A DNA stretch of 31,763 nucleotides from Deltaproteobacteria bacterium (GCA_027297485.1 JAPUHZ010000162.1:1-31763); one strand, 5' to 3'; numbered from the stretch's first letter, positions 15,698 through 23,688 are shown. A program made the numbers and translations. The notes: generated from the letters alone by a model not told the origin.

Positions 15698-16177
15698 GTG
15701 TGTGAAGATATGGCGCAACTCCTCCATGATTTTCTCTTCCGAGTGGGAGCGAGCAATAGAAAGCTCCTTGACCAGCAGGCCCCTCGCAGTGTCCAGCATC
15801 TTCCGCTCCCCAAAAGAGAGCTCCTTGCCTGCTTTTAGAACAAATAGATCGCGCATCACCCTAGCAATCTCGAGGATGGAACCGGTCTTGATCTTCTCTG
15901 TGTATTGTCGATAGCGTCGATTCCACGTCTGCTGCTCTGTCTCTACCTTCTTTTGGCGTAAAACCTTATACACCTGAGATACCATTTGTCGGTCAATGAC
16001 CCTTCTCAGCCCAACGGATTCCACATGGTCGATCGGGATCATGATCTTCATATCGGTATTGAGAATACGCAGCATATAAAATCTCTTTTCCGTCCCTGAG
16101 ATAACCTGGCTACGGATGGCCTCAATCTCTCCTACCCCATGGGCAGGGTACACAACCTTCTCACCAACCTTAAACAT
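15695..16177 (-). CDS. carD: CarD/CdnL-family transcriptional regulator
   Basis: 160 residues. The N-terminal FKVGEKVVYPAHGVGEIEAI (2-21) and the following beta-rich region to about residue 60 form the RNA-polymerase-interacting (Tudor-like) domain; the rest is the helical DNA-binding domain. CarD proteins bind the RNAP beta subunit and stabilise open complexes at promoters such as those of rRNA. A near-perfect AGGAGG precedes the ATG by 5 bases. Its stop codon is contributed by the inserted MITE-like element, so the original C-terminus may have differed by a few residues; the length is still within the family range. The leader is long and shows potential structure, including a CCTCCT that can pair with the ribosome site. 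Confidence 0.93.
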   Translation of the reverse strand: MFKVGEKVVYPAHGVGEIEAIRSQVISGTEKRFYMLRILNTDMKIMIPIDHVESVGLRRVIDRQMVSQVYKVLRQKKVETEQQTWNRRYRQYTEKIKTGSILEIARVMRDLFVLKAGKELSFGERKMLDTARGLLVKELSIARSHSEEKIMEELRHIFTH

Positions 16178-16262
16178 AATACCCTCCTAACAAAGAATGG
16201 CTTCTCCACCTCTTTTTACCCTTAGGGTCGCAAACTGTCCGGCTAAGATAGGCAGGAGGAAA
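16178..16262 (-). promoter_or_regulatory. Structured leader of carD (candidate RNA element)
   Basis: On the minus strand, upstream of the ATG: CCTCCT (complement of 16254-16259), a stem CTGCC/GGACAG (16235-16255, one bulged A), then ACCC-TAA-GGGT (16218-16228), and the AGGAGG ribosome site (16183-16188). CCTCCT is fully complementary to the ribosome site and can also pair with a GAGGTGG tract near 16203-16213, so two alternative folds are possible. Existence of a functional switch is inference. Confidence 0.35.
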
Positions 16263-16373
16263 AAGAATCTCTGTTGAAGACGAGGGGGAGAAAAGTCGGC
16301 AGGAAATCCACGATGGTTCGTAATTTAAAACTATCACAAACAGCCCTACCCTTGGAGAACAGCCAAAAAAATT

Positions 16374-16399
16374 AGCGGCCGTAGACCTCAGACCGCCAT
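16374..16399 (-). terminator. Weak terminator candidate downstream of rimI
   Basis: On the minus strand, TGGCGG and CCGCTA can form a 6-bp stem (one G-T pair) with a 14-base loop, followed by a run of seven T (complement of 16366-16372). It could end the ferredoxin-fusion/rimI transcript. The stem is short. Confidence 0.35.
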
Positions 16400-16412
16400 T
16401 TCGAACAGCTCG

Positions 16413-16442
16413 ACCATACACCATTTGGGGCCTCTGCGTCAA
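16413..16442 (-). promoter_or_regulatory. Candidate carD promoter
   Basis: On the minus strand: TTGACG (complement of 16437-16442), 18-base spacer, TATGGT (complement of 16413-16418). It would give a leader of about 230 bases before carD. The weak terminator right after the predicted start makes this uncertain. The remainder of the 374-bp gap (16443-16551) is AT-rich without other recognisable signals. Confidence 0.35.
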
Positions 16443-16551
16443 GAGCAGTAGGTAAAAAATGAACTCTATATTTATCGGTATGTTATGGCCAAAATATTAA
16501 GTTTTAGATTAGATCTAGAATGTTCAAGAATCTACTAGGACGAGAGGCGTC

Positions 16552-17088
16552 TTACCTGTCAAATTCAAGCACCATAGCCAAGGCATCTTCACCATCATCT
16601 GAATAGTAACCCTTACGTATGCTCTGGGCCACAAAGCCAAGGGATTGGTAAAGCCGCTGGGCTCCTTCGTTCGACTTCCTGACCTCCAGTGTTACCCGAC
16701 TGGATCTATGGAGTCTCGCCTTATCGATCACCGCCTGCAAGAGGGAGCGCCCAACCCCTTGGCGGCGGTAGGTGGGATGCACCGCCAGGTTATGGATATC
16801 CAACTCACTTGGCACAAGCCAGTAAATAACATAGCCAACGGCTTTTCCTTCTCTAACGGCCAGTAGAGACCGAGCACAAGGGACTTTGAGCTCTTGAAGA
16901 AAAAAACGGGCACTCCAGGGATAGGAAAAAGAGGCCCTCTCAATCGTCACGATCTCCTCTAGATCCGACGGGTTTATCTGTCTAAAATGAACATCACCCT
17001 CAGAAACAAATAAGCCACAGGGCAGCCCATTCCCCCTGGGCTTTTCTGCTAACCCTTCCATTTCATCCTTGTTTCTAGAGAGGGTCAC
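16552..17088 (-). CDS. rimI: GNAT N-acetyltransferase, RimI type (ribosomal protein bS18-alanine acetyltransferase)
   Basis: 178 residues from a GTG at 17088 that overlaps the end of the upstream fusion gene by 14 bp; an in-frame ATG at 17061 preceded by AAGGA is an alternative giving 169 residues. The GNAT core starts near residue 34: FRQINPSDLEEIVTIE, ASFSYPWSARFF (the RimI-typical FxxPWS), GYVIYWLV, the acetyl-CoA loop RRQGVGRSLL (residues 112-121), and SNEGAQRLYQSLGFVA near the end. RimI acetylates the N-terminus of S18. The first 33 residues are not conserved, which supports the shorter start. It is co-transcribed with the ferredoxin fusion gene. Confidence 0.88.
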   Translation of the reverse strand: MTLSRNKDEMEGLAEKPRGNGLPCGLFVSEGDVHFRQINPSDLEEIVTIERASFSYPWSARFFLQELKVPCARSLLAVREGKAVGYVIYWLVPSELDIHNLAVHPTYRRQGVGRSLLQAVIDKARLHRSSRVTLEVRKSNEGAQRLYQSLGFVAQSIRKGYYSDDGEDALAMVLEFDR

Positions 17089-18481
17089 TTTCTCCGTCTC
17101 TATGCCTCTTCTCTTTTAAGATGAGGACCTCTAAGAGTTTATTTCCGAAACGATGGGAAAATCCGTCAACCCGTTCCTGTAAAGGAATCACTGAGGTAAA
17201 TTCAGGTGGAAAGGCCCCCACACTAGAAGAGATCTTTCTTATCCTTTCATCCGTGCACCTTCCCTTGACGATGAAATTGCCCTCCTTCAAAACCAGATCA
17301 TAGTCATAATCTGGCATCTCATCGGAAAGCTCCGATCTCACCGGAAGCCCGATATCGGGGACCTTTCTAGGAAACTCCACACGTAGAAAATAGGCGCTTC
17401 CCCAATCCTCGATGGTGTAGACATTGCCGTAACGTCTCTCCCGCTCCATTTTTCCAACAAATCCCTTTTCGTAAAACCCGTCCACGGGGATAGGTGAACT
17501 TCGGATTATTCCTGCCTGCCGGCTCATGAGGGGCTTGAGGGCATAGGACAAAGGAATACCATAAACAGCAGCCGGAAAGGTCATTTCCTCCGCCGGCTTG
17601 ACTTGGAAGATCCCCTCTTTAAGACGGTAGGCACCTTCGAGAAAGCCCAAAAGGAGACCGACGAGAATATAGCCATTAATCTCCTGGCTAAAGAGGACGC
17701 CTACTCCCATTAGTGCCACGACCACGCCGGGATAAAGGAGCATGTTGAGAACGATATTTAACCCTGTGGCCCCTGCCGTAGTAAAGGAAACGGGATTCTG
17801 GACAGCCCTCTCCAAATCCTTTTTGACTTCATGCGGCAACGCACCAAGAAGAGGCTGTAAGAGAAAAATAACCATTCGGGGAACCGATCTTGTCAAGGGA
17901 TCCCTCTTTCCAAACTGGAGTAAAACTTCTTCAAAGTTTGCGGAGACCTCCCCAGGGAAACGCTTCTCGGGTTTAACAACCTTAGGGGCTTGCGCCGGTG
18001 GCTTCGAGGGAGGCTGTTGACCCTCCGGCTTCGGTGACGAAAGCGGAAGCACCTGTTTTGGTTTCTCTTCAGACTTTGGGGCCTCAGCTTTCCTCGTCGC
18101 AGAGGACTCAGCAGGGGCACCCTTAGTTTTCTTGACATCTTCCCGAATGGACTCCTGGGCAGCTTGAAGAGCCCCCTTTCCAGCCTGTTCAGCACCTTTA
18201 CGAAAACGGGATTCAAAATTTGCGTCGAAATGGACATCCAGGTGGATCTTCCTCGCCCGGGCAATCAAGAGCTCTTCGGTCTCCAAGTTGTTAGGGTCCG
18301 TTACACAACAGTCCACAGGACACACGGCAGCGCAGGCCTCGTAGTCGTGAAATCCGACGCACTCTGTACACAAGAGGGGGTCTATAACGTAGATCTCTTC
18401 TTCTTGACTGATGGCATTGTTGGGACACTCGGGTTCGCATGCCCCGCAATTGATACACTCGGCAGTGATCATCGTCGCCAT
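17075..18481 (-). CDS. Ferredoxin / membrane / HSP20-like fusion protein
   Basis: 468 residues with three parts. (1) Residues 1-62: a two-[4Fe-4S] ferredoxin of the Alvin/YfhL kind, cluster 1 at Cys9, 12, 15, 19 and cluster 2 at Cys38, 41, 50, 54, with the extra CC at 58-59. (2) Residues 100-180: a Pro/Lys/Glu/Ala-rich linker, then about 195-305 with amphipathic and hydrophobic helices (two membrane spans, around TGLNIVLNMLLYPGVVVALM and INGYILVGLLLGFLEG). (3) Residues 325-460: a beta-rich region (NVYTIEDWGSAYFLRVEFP, YDYDLVLKEGNFIVKGR, a closing LLEVLILKEK) that looks like an alpha-crystallin/HSP20-type sandwich. Role unknown: perhaps a membrane-docked electron carrier. AGGAGG precedes the start; a strong promoter lies at 18513-18541; rimI follows. 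The ferredoxin part is certain, part 3 is inferred from pattern. Confidence 0.8.
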   Translation of the reverse strand: MATMITAECINCGACEPECPNNAISQEEEIYVIDPLLCTECVGFHDYEACAAVCPVDCCVTDPNNLETEELLIARARKIHLDVHFDANFESRFRKGAEQAGKGALQAAQESIREDVKKTKGAPAESSATRKAEAPKSEEKPKQVLPLSSPKPEGQQPPSKPPAQAPKVVKPEKRFPGEVSANFEEVLLQFGKRDPLTRSVPRMVIFLLQPLLGALPHEVKKDLERAVQNPVSFTTAGATGLNIVLNMLLYPGVVVALMGVGVLFSQEINGYILVGLLLGFLEGAYRLKEGIFQVKPAEEMTFPAAVYGIPLSYALKPLMSRQAGIIRSSPIPVDGFYEKGFVGKMERERRYGNVYTIEDWGSAYFLRVEFPRKVPDIGLPVRSELSDEMPDYDYDLVLKEGNFIVKGRCTDERIRKISSSVGAFPPEFTSVIPLQERVDGFSHRFGNKLLEVLILKEKRHRDGESDPL

Positions 18482-18512
18482 TAAAAATATTCCTCCTAAC
18501 CTCTCTGTTAAT

Positions 18513-18541
18513 TAATTACTTGGTTCGTCTCCGCTTGTCAA
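18513..18541 (-). promoter_or_regulatory. Sigma-70-type promoter of the ferredoxin fusion gene
   Basis: On the minus strand: TTGACA (complement of 18536-18541), 17-base spacer, TAATTA (18513-18518). The predicted start is about 25 bases before the ATG. A TTGTCA at 18535-18540 on the plus strand could serve as an overlapping -35 for the divergent tRNA (weak -10 TTGAAT at 18558). Confidence 0.7.
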
Positions 18542-18596
18542 TAATTTCGGCCTGGACTTGAATGTAAAGGAAAATTTATGTTACACGTGCCTTGAG

Positions 18597-18672
18597 GGCG
18601 GCGTACCCAAGTGGTTAAGGGAGAGGTCTGCAAAACCTCGATGCAGCGGTTCGAATCCGCTCGCCGCCTCCA
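18597..18672 (+). tRNA. tRNA-Cys (GCA), CCA encoded
   Basis: The acceptor arms GGCGGCG (18597-18603) and CGCCGCC (18662-18668) pair perfectly, followed by U and an encoded CCA (18670-18672). The anticodon stem GAGGT/ACCTC encloses the loop CTGCAAA with anticodon GCA at 18630-18632. The T arm is GCGGTTCGAATCCGC. The D arm GTGGTTAAGG is present. It stands alone between two divergent promoters. Confidence 0.98.
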
Positions 18673-18779
18673 TGACTCTTTACCTGCTCCAATTTCCACT
18701 CCTCTCCATAGCTTTTTGTAAACCAATTCGAAAGGCCTTAAATCGACAAGAGTGATAAGAGCCTATCTTTACTGTTACC

Positions 18780-19370
18780 ATGGAGACCCTGCTCCAATAT
18801 TTTGTTGAGTACCGTTACCTGGTGATCTTCTTCGGGACCTTGATCGAAGGGGAAGTGGTCCTGATCGCTGGCGGATTTCTCGTCTACGAAAGATCTTTAA
18901 ACTTCACCGCCATGGTACTTACCGCCACACTGGCCGCTATTATCGGAGATGACCTTTTTTACTGGCTCGGCCGCAGCCAGAGAGTCGGGACCAGACATCC
19001 CTTGGCTGCCCGTTGCCTCAACTTTATCGGAGAGCATCGCTTATTTAAAGGAGAAGAGCTTGTTCATCGCCACGGCGGGAAATCGGTTTTCTTTGTCCGT
19101 TTCTTCTACGGGCTCCGTTTTGCCGGCGCCATGACTGCAGGATACCTTGGAATGGGATTCCGGCGCTTCTTCTTCTTTAACCTGATTGGCTCTTTCACCT
19201 GGGCCCTTATTATCGGCAGGGTGGGATATCTCTTTGGTCAGAGTCTCGAAGCGGTCACCAGTGGAGTTAAGCTAGCAGAGATCGGCTTCCTCTTAATAGT
19301 TGCCGGCCTTCTCACTATTTACCTCCTCAACAGCAGGAGAAAGAGAAACACCCGCGAGGGCTCTTCTTAA
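18780..19370 (+). CDS. DedA family membrane protein
   Basis: 196 residues, mostly hydrophobic, with the DedA/VTT fold signs: a re-entrant N-terminal segment (FFGTLIEGEVVLIAGGFL, with the conserved acidic Glu in EGE), AAIIGDDLFYWLGR near residue 55-68 (conserved acid pair), the FVRFFYGLRFAGAMTAGYLGM segment near 105-125 with the diagnostic arginine and glycines, and two C-terminal spans. DedA proteins are inner-membrane proteins needed for lipid carrier and phospholipid recycling and for proton-motive-force balance. No clear ribosome site precedes the ATG. It lies 107 bp after the tRNA and converges with the TPR gene; the 64-bp gap between them shows no good terminator. Confidence 0.9.
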   Translation: METLLQYFVEYRYLVIFFGTLIEGEVVLIAGGFLVYERSLNFTAMVLTATLAAIIGDDLFYWLGRSQRVGTRHPLAARCLNFIGEHRLFKGEELVHRHGGKSVFFVRFFYGLRFAGAMTAGYLGMGFRRFFFFNLIGSFTWALIIGRVGYLFGQSLEAVTSGVKLAEIGFLLIVAGLLTIYLLNSRRKRNTREGSS

Positions 19371-19434
19371 CCCACCGTGGTTACAGAAGGGACCATTGCC
19401 ACGGACATAGACGACGCCTGCCTCTGCCATCTGG

Positions 19435-20568
19435 CTATCTTTTCGCTGCCAGCCGCTGGAGGTGAATCCGAACTTTCTCTACGAGACCGCTATTTTCATC
19501 TCCCGGTAGGCCAGTTATAAACTTTTGATAATGCAGCCGAGCCCGCTCCACCTCTCCTATCTCCTCCAAGACCAAGGCGAGATTATAGTGGGTCTGTGGA
19601 AAGTAAGGATCGATGGCCAGGGCCTTCTCCAAGACCTCACGTGCCTCGTGGGGCCGTTTTTGGGACCTGTAAACTAATCCTAAGTTGTTATAGGAACTTA
19701 GGTGATCACGATCAAGAGAGAGCGCCATTTGATAGTTCTGCGTAGCTCGCCTCCAATCCCCCCTGATCTGATAGATGACAGCCAGATTGTGATAGGCCCT
19801 TGGGTAGCGTGGATTTAAGGCTAGCGCCTTTTTGAGCTCAGCAACCGCTCGATCGTACATCCCCAGCTCTTTATAAACTACCCCTAGATTGTTACGGGCC
19901 TCCGCGTAAAGCGGCCACATCTGAACCACTTTTTCATACGTGCGCCGCGCCAAAGAAAACTTCCTCTCCTCCTGATAGAAAAGAGCAAGGTTAAAATGGC
20001 GACGCACCTCTTCAGAGAGATCAGGGACTACAGCAACCTTAGGCCTCTCGCTCCTTTTCTCGGATTGCTTGGCCTCGGCTTGTTGACTAGGTTTTCGGCC
20101 GACCTTCGGAATGTCGGATTTTACAATTCCAGGTTCTTCTAGAGCCTTTTGCAAAAGAGGGGTTTTCTCCACAGGCATCTGCCCTGTTAACCCTTTTGCC
20201 GTGAGCCCCTCCTTTTCCAATTCCAACGGTTCTACAGCAGGGATCGACGGTGGTGGCGTGAGGATCAATCCGGCTGTTCTATCTTTTATGGCAGCTGGGG
20301 AAGCTGCCCTTGGTGACCTAGCCCCAGGACCCCACCCGTAAAAAAAGTAGCTAAAAAGCGCCACAAAGAGAAAGATACCGCAACTCAGTCCCGCCAAGAG
20401 TGTCGGCGAGAGGTGAATCTGGCTTAAAATAGAATCAAAAAAAGTTTGTATTCCCTCACGCCGGCTTTCCTTAACACCAGGCAACACACCTGAGAGATCG
20501 GGGGTGAGATAGCGTCTCCCTACCTTGGCTGATTGTGCCCTTTTGAGCGCATCCGCAATTAAACTCAT
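19435..20568 (-). CDS. GspB-like membrane-anchored TPR protein, partner of the ExeA ATPase
   Basis: 377 residues. The N-terminus MSLIADALKRAQ is the motif seen at the start of GspB/ExeB-type proteins, followed by a single membrane span (about 54-77), a Pro/Lys-rich linker (80-185) and four to five tetratricopeptide repeats (about 188-345, e.g. ARNNLGVVYKELGMYDRAVA, AYHNLAVIYQIRGDWRRATQ, SYNNLGLVYRSQKRPHEARE). The cytoplasmic N-motif with periplasmic TPRs suggests an inner-membrane tether that binds the ATPase inside and protein or wall partners outside. Its ATG overlaps the exeA-SPOR stop (ATGA), so the two are coupled. It ends the pilus operon. Role in secretin placement is inference from GspA/GspB systems. 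Confidence 0.82.
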   Translation of the reverse strand: MSLIADALKRAQSAKVGRRYLTPDLSGVLPGVKESRREGIQTFFDSILSQIHLSPTLLAGLSCGIFLFVALFSYFFYGWGPGARSPRAASPAAIKDRTAGLILTPPPSIPAVEPLELEKEGLTAKGLTGQMPVEKTPLLQKALEEPGIVKSDIPKVGRKPSQQAEAKQSEKRSERPKVAVVPDLSEEVRRHFNLALFYQEERKFSLARRTYEKVVQMWPLYAEARNNLGVVYKELGMYDRAVAELKKALALNPRYPRAYHNLAVIYQIRGDWRRATQNYQMALSLDRDHLSSYNNLGLVYRSQKRPHEAREVLEKALAIDPYFPQTHYNLALVLEEIGEVERARLHYQKFITGLPGDENSGLVEKVRIHLQRLAAKR

Positions 20569-21845
20569 AACGCCGCTTTCTTGGAAAGATCGGTAGAAGT
20601 TAACACCACTTGGACTTTAGAAAAGCCTTCCACTTTCTTAAAGGTCCTTTCCACTTTTTCGGCTTCAGCTATCCGGACAAACTTTCCCAAGAAGAGGCGA
20701 TGGCGGCTTGCCCTATCTGAGGGATTAGCCTTGGCTAGAAACAGGGGGTAGCCGGTGGCCTTTACCCTCTCAACAACCTCCAAAGTTTCCGCCTCCGTCT
20801 TAAATGAGCCAAGTTGAACGGTATAGAAGGATGTTCCTTGAGGCCTTTCCCGTTGGGCCTTTGCCTCAGGTAAAACAGAGGAAGAGAGAGAAAGGCTGGA
20901 AATCGAGATCCTTTTTAAGAGGGCACTATCGGGGTTGAGAAAAAGCGCTGCAACAAAAAGACCCAAGAAAAAGATCAACAGCCCAGCTAATCCTTCCACC
21001 ATCGCTCGCCTAAAAGCCCAGTGCGACAGAGGTGCACCTTCTCCCTCCAAGCTTTTTAAGCCCTTGCTCACAGTCTGGCGCTGGATCTCCCGCCTCTGTT
21101 CCGCATACCCCGCCAAAAGGGCGCGATCTGCAGCTAGGTTGATGAGGCGAGGGATTCCCTGTGAATAACGATATATCTCCCGCAGCGCACTAGAGGTAAA
21201 GTGAACATCCCCTGACGAACCGGCAACCGTCATACGGTGCTGGATATAGCGTGGCGTTTCTTCTTCTCCTAAAGTCTGTAAGTGATAGCGAATTGAAATT
21301 CTCTGATTGAGCTGTCGCAATCGAGGCAGGGAAAGTTTTTCCTTCAGTTCGATCTGCCCTATTAAAATAATCTGCAAGAGCTTTTCTTTCTCCGTTTCGA
21401 GATTGGAAAGGATGCGGAGCTCCTCCAGCACAGGAAGAGGCAGGTTCTGGGCCTCATCAATAATCAGAATCGAGTTTTGGTTAGCCGCCTGCTTGCTGAG
21501 GAGAAACCGATTGAGTTCATCTAGAAGTTTCTTTTTGGTAGTCGCCTTACTCTGAACTCCAAAATCGCTCAGAATGCACTGGAGGAGCTCCTGTCCTGAG
21601 AACATGGGGTTAAGGATAAGGGCGCTGTTTACGATATTAGAGTCGAGCTTGTTTAAAAGCGCACGGCAGAGGGTCGTCTTTCCCGCGCCGACCTCTCCGG
21701 TTATCAGAATAAACCCTTCTCTTTCTCTAATCCCGTAAAGGAGATGTTCAAAGGCCTCCCGGTGACTTTGGCTTAAGAAAAAAAAACGGGGGTCCGGGGT
21801 CAGGTTAAAAGGTTTTTCCCTAAGCCCGTAAAATTCCTCGTACAT
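20565..21845 (-). CDS. GspA/ExeA-type AAA+ ATPase with C-terminal SPOR domain
   Basis: 426 residues. The start YEEFYGLREKPFNLTPDP is the GspA/ExeA signature. The ATPase has Walker A GEVGAGKTT (50-58), DEAQ (130-133) and the QGIPRLINLAADRALL helix near 229. A membrane span lies at about 284-303; the periplasmic end (about 339-420) is a SPOR domain (FYTVQLGSFKTEAET, HRLFLGKFVRIAEAE), which binds denuded glycan strands of peptidoglycan. In GspA/ExeA of type II secretion the periplasmic end also binds peptidoglycan and, with GspB, helps the secretin assemble. Here SPOR probably replaces the usual peptidoglycan-binding module. It follows the secretin gene after a 298-bp gap with a strong hairpin. 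Confidence 0.88.
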   Translation of the reverse strand: MYEEFYGLREKPFNLTPDPRFFFLSQSHREAFEHLLYGIREREGFILITGEVGAGKTTLCRALLNKLDSNIVNSALILNPMFSGQELLQCILSDFGVQSKATTKKKLLDELNRFLLSKQAANQNSILIIDEAQNLPLPVLEELRILSNLETEKEKLLQIILIGQIELKEKLSLPRLRQLNQRISIRYHLQTLGEEETPRYIQHRMTVAGSSGDVHFTSSALREIYRYSQGIPRLINLAADRALLAGYAEQRREIQRQTVSKGLKSLEGEGAPLSHWAFRRAMVEGLAGLLIFFLGLFVAALFLNPDSALLKRISISSLSLSSSVLPEAKAQRERPQGTSFYTVQLGSFKTEAETLEVVERVKATGYPLFLAKANPSDRASRHRLFLGKFVRIAEAEKVERTFKKVEGFSKVQVVLTSTDLSKKAAL

Positions 21846-22074
21846 AACCCTTCCTAATCGTTCCTTCTTATGGCTTTGATTCCCTGGGATTTCCCTGTAG
21901 CGGGAGAAGACGCAGAAATCATGCCAAGTGAGCGTATCCCCCTTGTGACACGAAACTGGTCGGTATTACAAAAGATTTTATGTTTGAGGTGGGGATTGGA
22001 GAATACTACTTTACAGTACGGGCGAATCTTCTAAGACAATTATTGCCCAAAATGACCACTTTTGTCACTTGTCG

Positions 22075-22113
22075 GCCTGCGCGAGCCATTGAGGGCTCAT
22101 GCGTCGCGCAGGC
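22075..22113. repeat. Long stem-loop between the secretin and exeA genes
   Basis: GCCTGCGCGA (22075-22084) and TCGCGCAGGC (22104-22113) are perfect complements, and inside them GAGCC and GGCTC can extend the pairing. There is no T tract on either side, so it is not a standard terminator; it could be an RNA-stability or processing hairpin. The rest of the 298-bp gap (21846-22074 and 22114-22143) shows no gene. Confidence 0.65.
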
Positions 22114-22143
22114 AGTTTGATAGGGGAAATCCTGGATTACTTT

Positions 22144-23688
22144 CTACCAGGGAGAACTCCCCCTGAATTTCTTCAATCTTTCTAACTCCCGGGAGGTGAT
22201 CTCATCGACCTTCTTGCCAACCATTAGCGTCGCACTTAATAGAATCACGAGCTCGGTTTTTCTTACCTCCTGGGTTGTGGAGCGGAAAAGGCGACCGATA
22301 ATGGGCAGATCTCCGAGGATGGGAACCTTGCTCTCGTTATCCCGCTTTCTCTCCTGGATCAGGCCGCCAATGACAACCACCTGGCCTTCCCTGGCGCGAA
22401 CAACCAAATCGGCCTCGCGGACATCGACGATGGGAACTGAAAAACTGTCTCCTCCTATTTCAATTGTTTTCTCTCTACTACTTTCGGTCACCGTGGGGCG
22501 AATATGGAGAATGATATTTCCATCTGAGCTAATCTGCGGAGTAATCGATAACACTACCCCTATGGTAACTGTGCGAGGGGTGACCTCGGTCTCTACCACC
22601 CGACCCCCTTCCCCAGGGGTCGATACGACGCGTTTCTCAAAAAAGACCTCATCGGTCGCGGAACGAATTACCGCCGTCTGATTGTTTAGGGTTGCCAGTT
22701 TAGGACTGGAGAGGACGTTAACCTCCCCTTGTTTGCTCAGGAGACTCAGCAGAGCGTCAAAGTCAGTGCTCGTCACACCGACTTGGAAATCCCCCGTTTC
22801 AGGTGCCAGGCTTTGGCCAAAAATTCTACCTGGAAAAGCGGGAGAGGCTCCTCTTAGAGCGCCCGCCTTGACAATGGCCCCCCAATCAATGCCAAAGCGG
22901 TACTCACCGGTAAGGACCACCTCAATGATCTTCGCCTCGATGAGAACCTGGCGCTGTACCGATCCCTCAATGCTTTCCAGGAAACTGGCAACCCGATCCA
23001 AAACTTTAGGGAGGTCAGTCACCAGGATATTCCCGCTCTGCTTATCTACAATCACCGTGCCATCCTTAGAGAGTAACTTTTTCACACCAGCTTCAATATC
23101 TTTCCATAAATCGGTATCTGTTGACGTGGTCACCGTGGTTGCACCCGAACCCCCTCCCCCTCCACCTCCCCCGCTAGCGCCAATCTGTGCCGAGGTAGAG
23201 GAAGATGCTGTCCGCTTAAGGCTAACGTACTGAAGAGAAAAGATCCTTGTTACCGGAACGGGTTCAAAAACCCGGACAATGCTTTGTTTGATCGTATAGG
23301 TTAAATCCAAGAGATCTGTAAGAATATCTAACGCCTCTATCAGCGTCACATCCTCCAGATCTACCGTGACAATACCTTTGACCGTGGGTTTCACAACAAT
23401 GTTGAATGAAGTCTGTTTGGAAAGAGCCATAAGAACTTCACGTATATCCGCATCGCGAAGCGAGAAGCTGAACAGCCTCTCTGGTGCTCTCTTCCCTTCG
23501 ATCTCCATGACAATCAATCCGGGTAATGCCTCTCGGGAAGGCGTCTCCGACCGCGCGGTCGGGGCTTGGGGAGGCGCTGTAACGGGACGCGTAGGGGCCT
23601 TTACCGGGGCACATCCTGCTTGGGCTATCAGGGTCAACCCTCCTAAAATACAGAGCCATTCAATGCCGAAAAATTTTCCCCGTTTCAT
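22144..23688 (-). CDS. mshL-like: Secretin of the type IV pilus, MshL/PilQ type, lipoprotein
   Basis: 514 residues. An N-terminal signal ending AQAGC with Cys26 suggests lipidation. Residues 72-150 are a STN/N0-type and N1-like region (FSLRDADIREVLMALSKQTSF, VDLEDVTLIEALDILTDLL). A glycine run (about 178-185) marks a flexible loop. From about 255 on is the secretin core: QVLIEAKIIEVVL, VNVLSSPKLATLNNQ, VVIGGLIQERK, VPILGDLPIIGRLF and TELVILLSATL. It forms the outer-membrane ring through which the pilus passes. MshL is preferred to PilQ because of the short N-terminal part without AMIN domains and because of the lipobox. Its ATG overlaps the pilP-like stop by 4 bp. Confidence 0.92.
   Translation of the reverse strand: MKRGKFFGIEWLCILGGLTLIAQAGCAPVKAPTRPVTAPPQAPTARSETPSREALPGLIVMEIEGKRAPERLFSFSLRDADIREVLMALSKQTSFNIVVKPTVKGIVTVDLEDVTLIEALDILTDLLDLTYTIKQSIVRVFEPVPVTRIFSLQYVSLKRTASSSTSAQIGASGGGGGGGGSGATTVTTSTDTDLWKDIEAGVKKLLSKDGTVIVDKQSGNILVTDLPKVLDRVASFLESIEGSVQRQVLIEAKIIEVVLTGEYRFGIDWGAIVKAGALRGASPAFPGRIFGQSLAPETGDFQVGVTSTDFDALLSLLSKQGEVNVLSSPKLATLNNQTAVIRSATDEVFFEKRVVSTPGEGGRVVETEVTPRTVTIGVVLSITPQISSDGNIILHIRPTVTESSREKTIEIGGDSFSVPIVDVREADLVVRAREGQVVVIGGLIQERKRDNESKVPILGDLPIIGRLFRSTTQEVRKTELVILLSATLMVGKKVDEITSRELERLKKFRGSSPW

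Noticed and set aside
16218..16260. Resemblance on the plus strand to a c-di-GMP-I (GEMM) riboswitch core (GGGTCGCAAA ... CCGGCTAAG)
   Set aside because: The required partner segments (first GGCAAACC arm and the 3' receptor) are absent, and no plus-strand gene follows.
16170..16442. 90-residue minus-strand open frame upstream of carD
   Set aside because: It runs through the carD ribosome site and start, has unusual composition and no family features; better explained as leader and promoter DNA.
19371..19434. CCGTGG / CCACGG inverted repeat between dedA and the TPR gene as a bidirectional terminator
   Set aside because: Loop of 18 bases and no T tract on either strand.
23148..23172. Glycine-rich simple repeat in the secretin as a possible phase-variable tract
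   Set aside because: The codons are mixed (GGG, GGA, GGT), so it is not a homopolymer or a pure repeat prone to slippage; it is more likely a flexible loop.
22196..23233. Two long plus-strand frames opposite the secretin gene
   Set aside because: Shadow frames of a well-conserved secretin; Ser/Arg/Thr-rich products without motifs.
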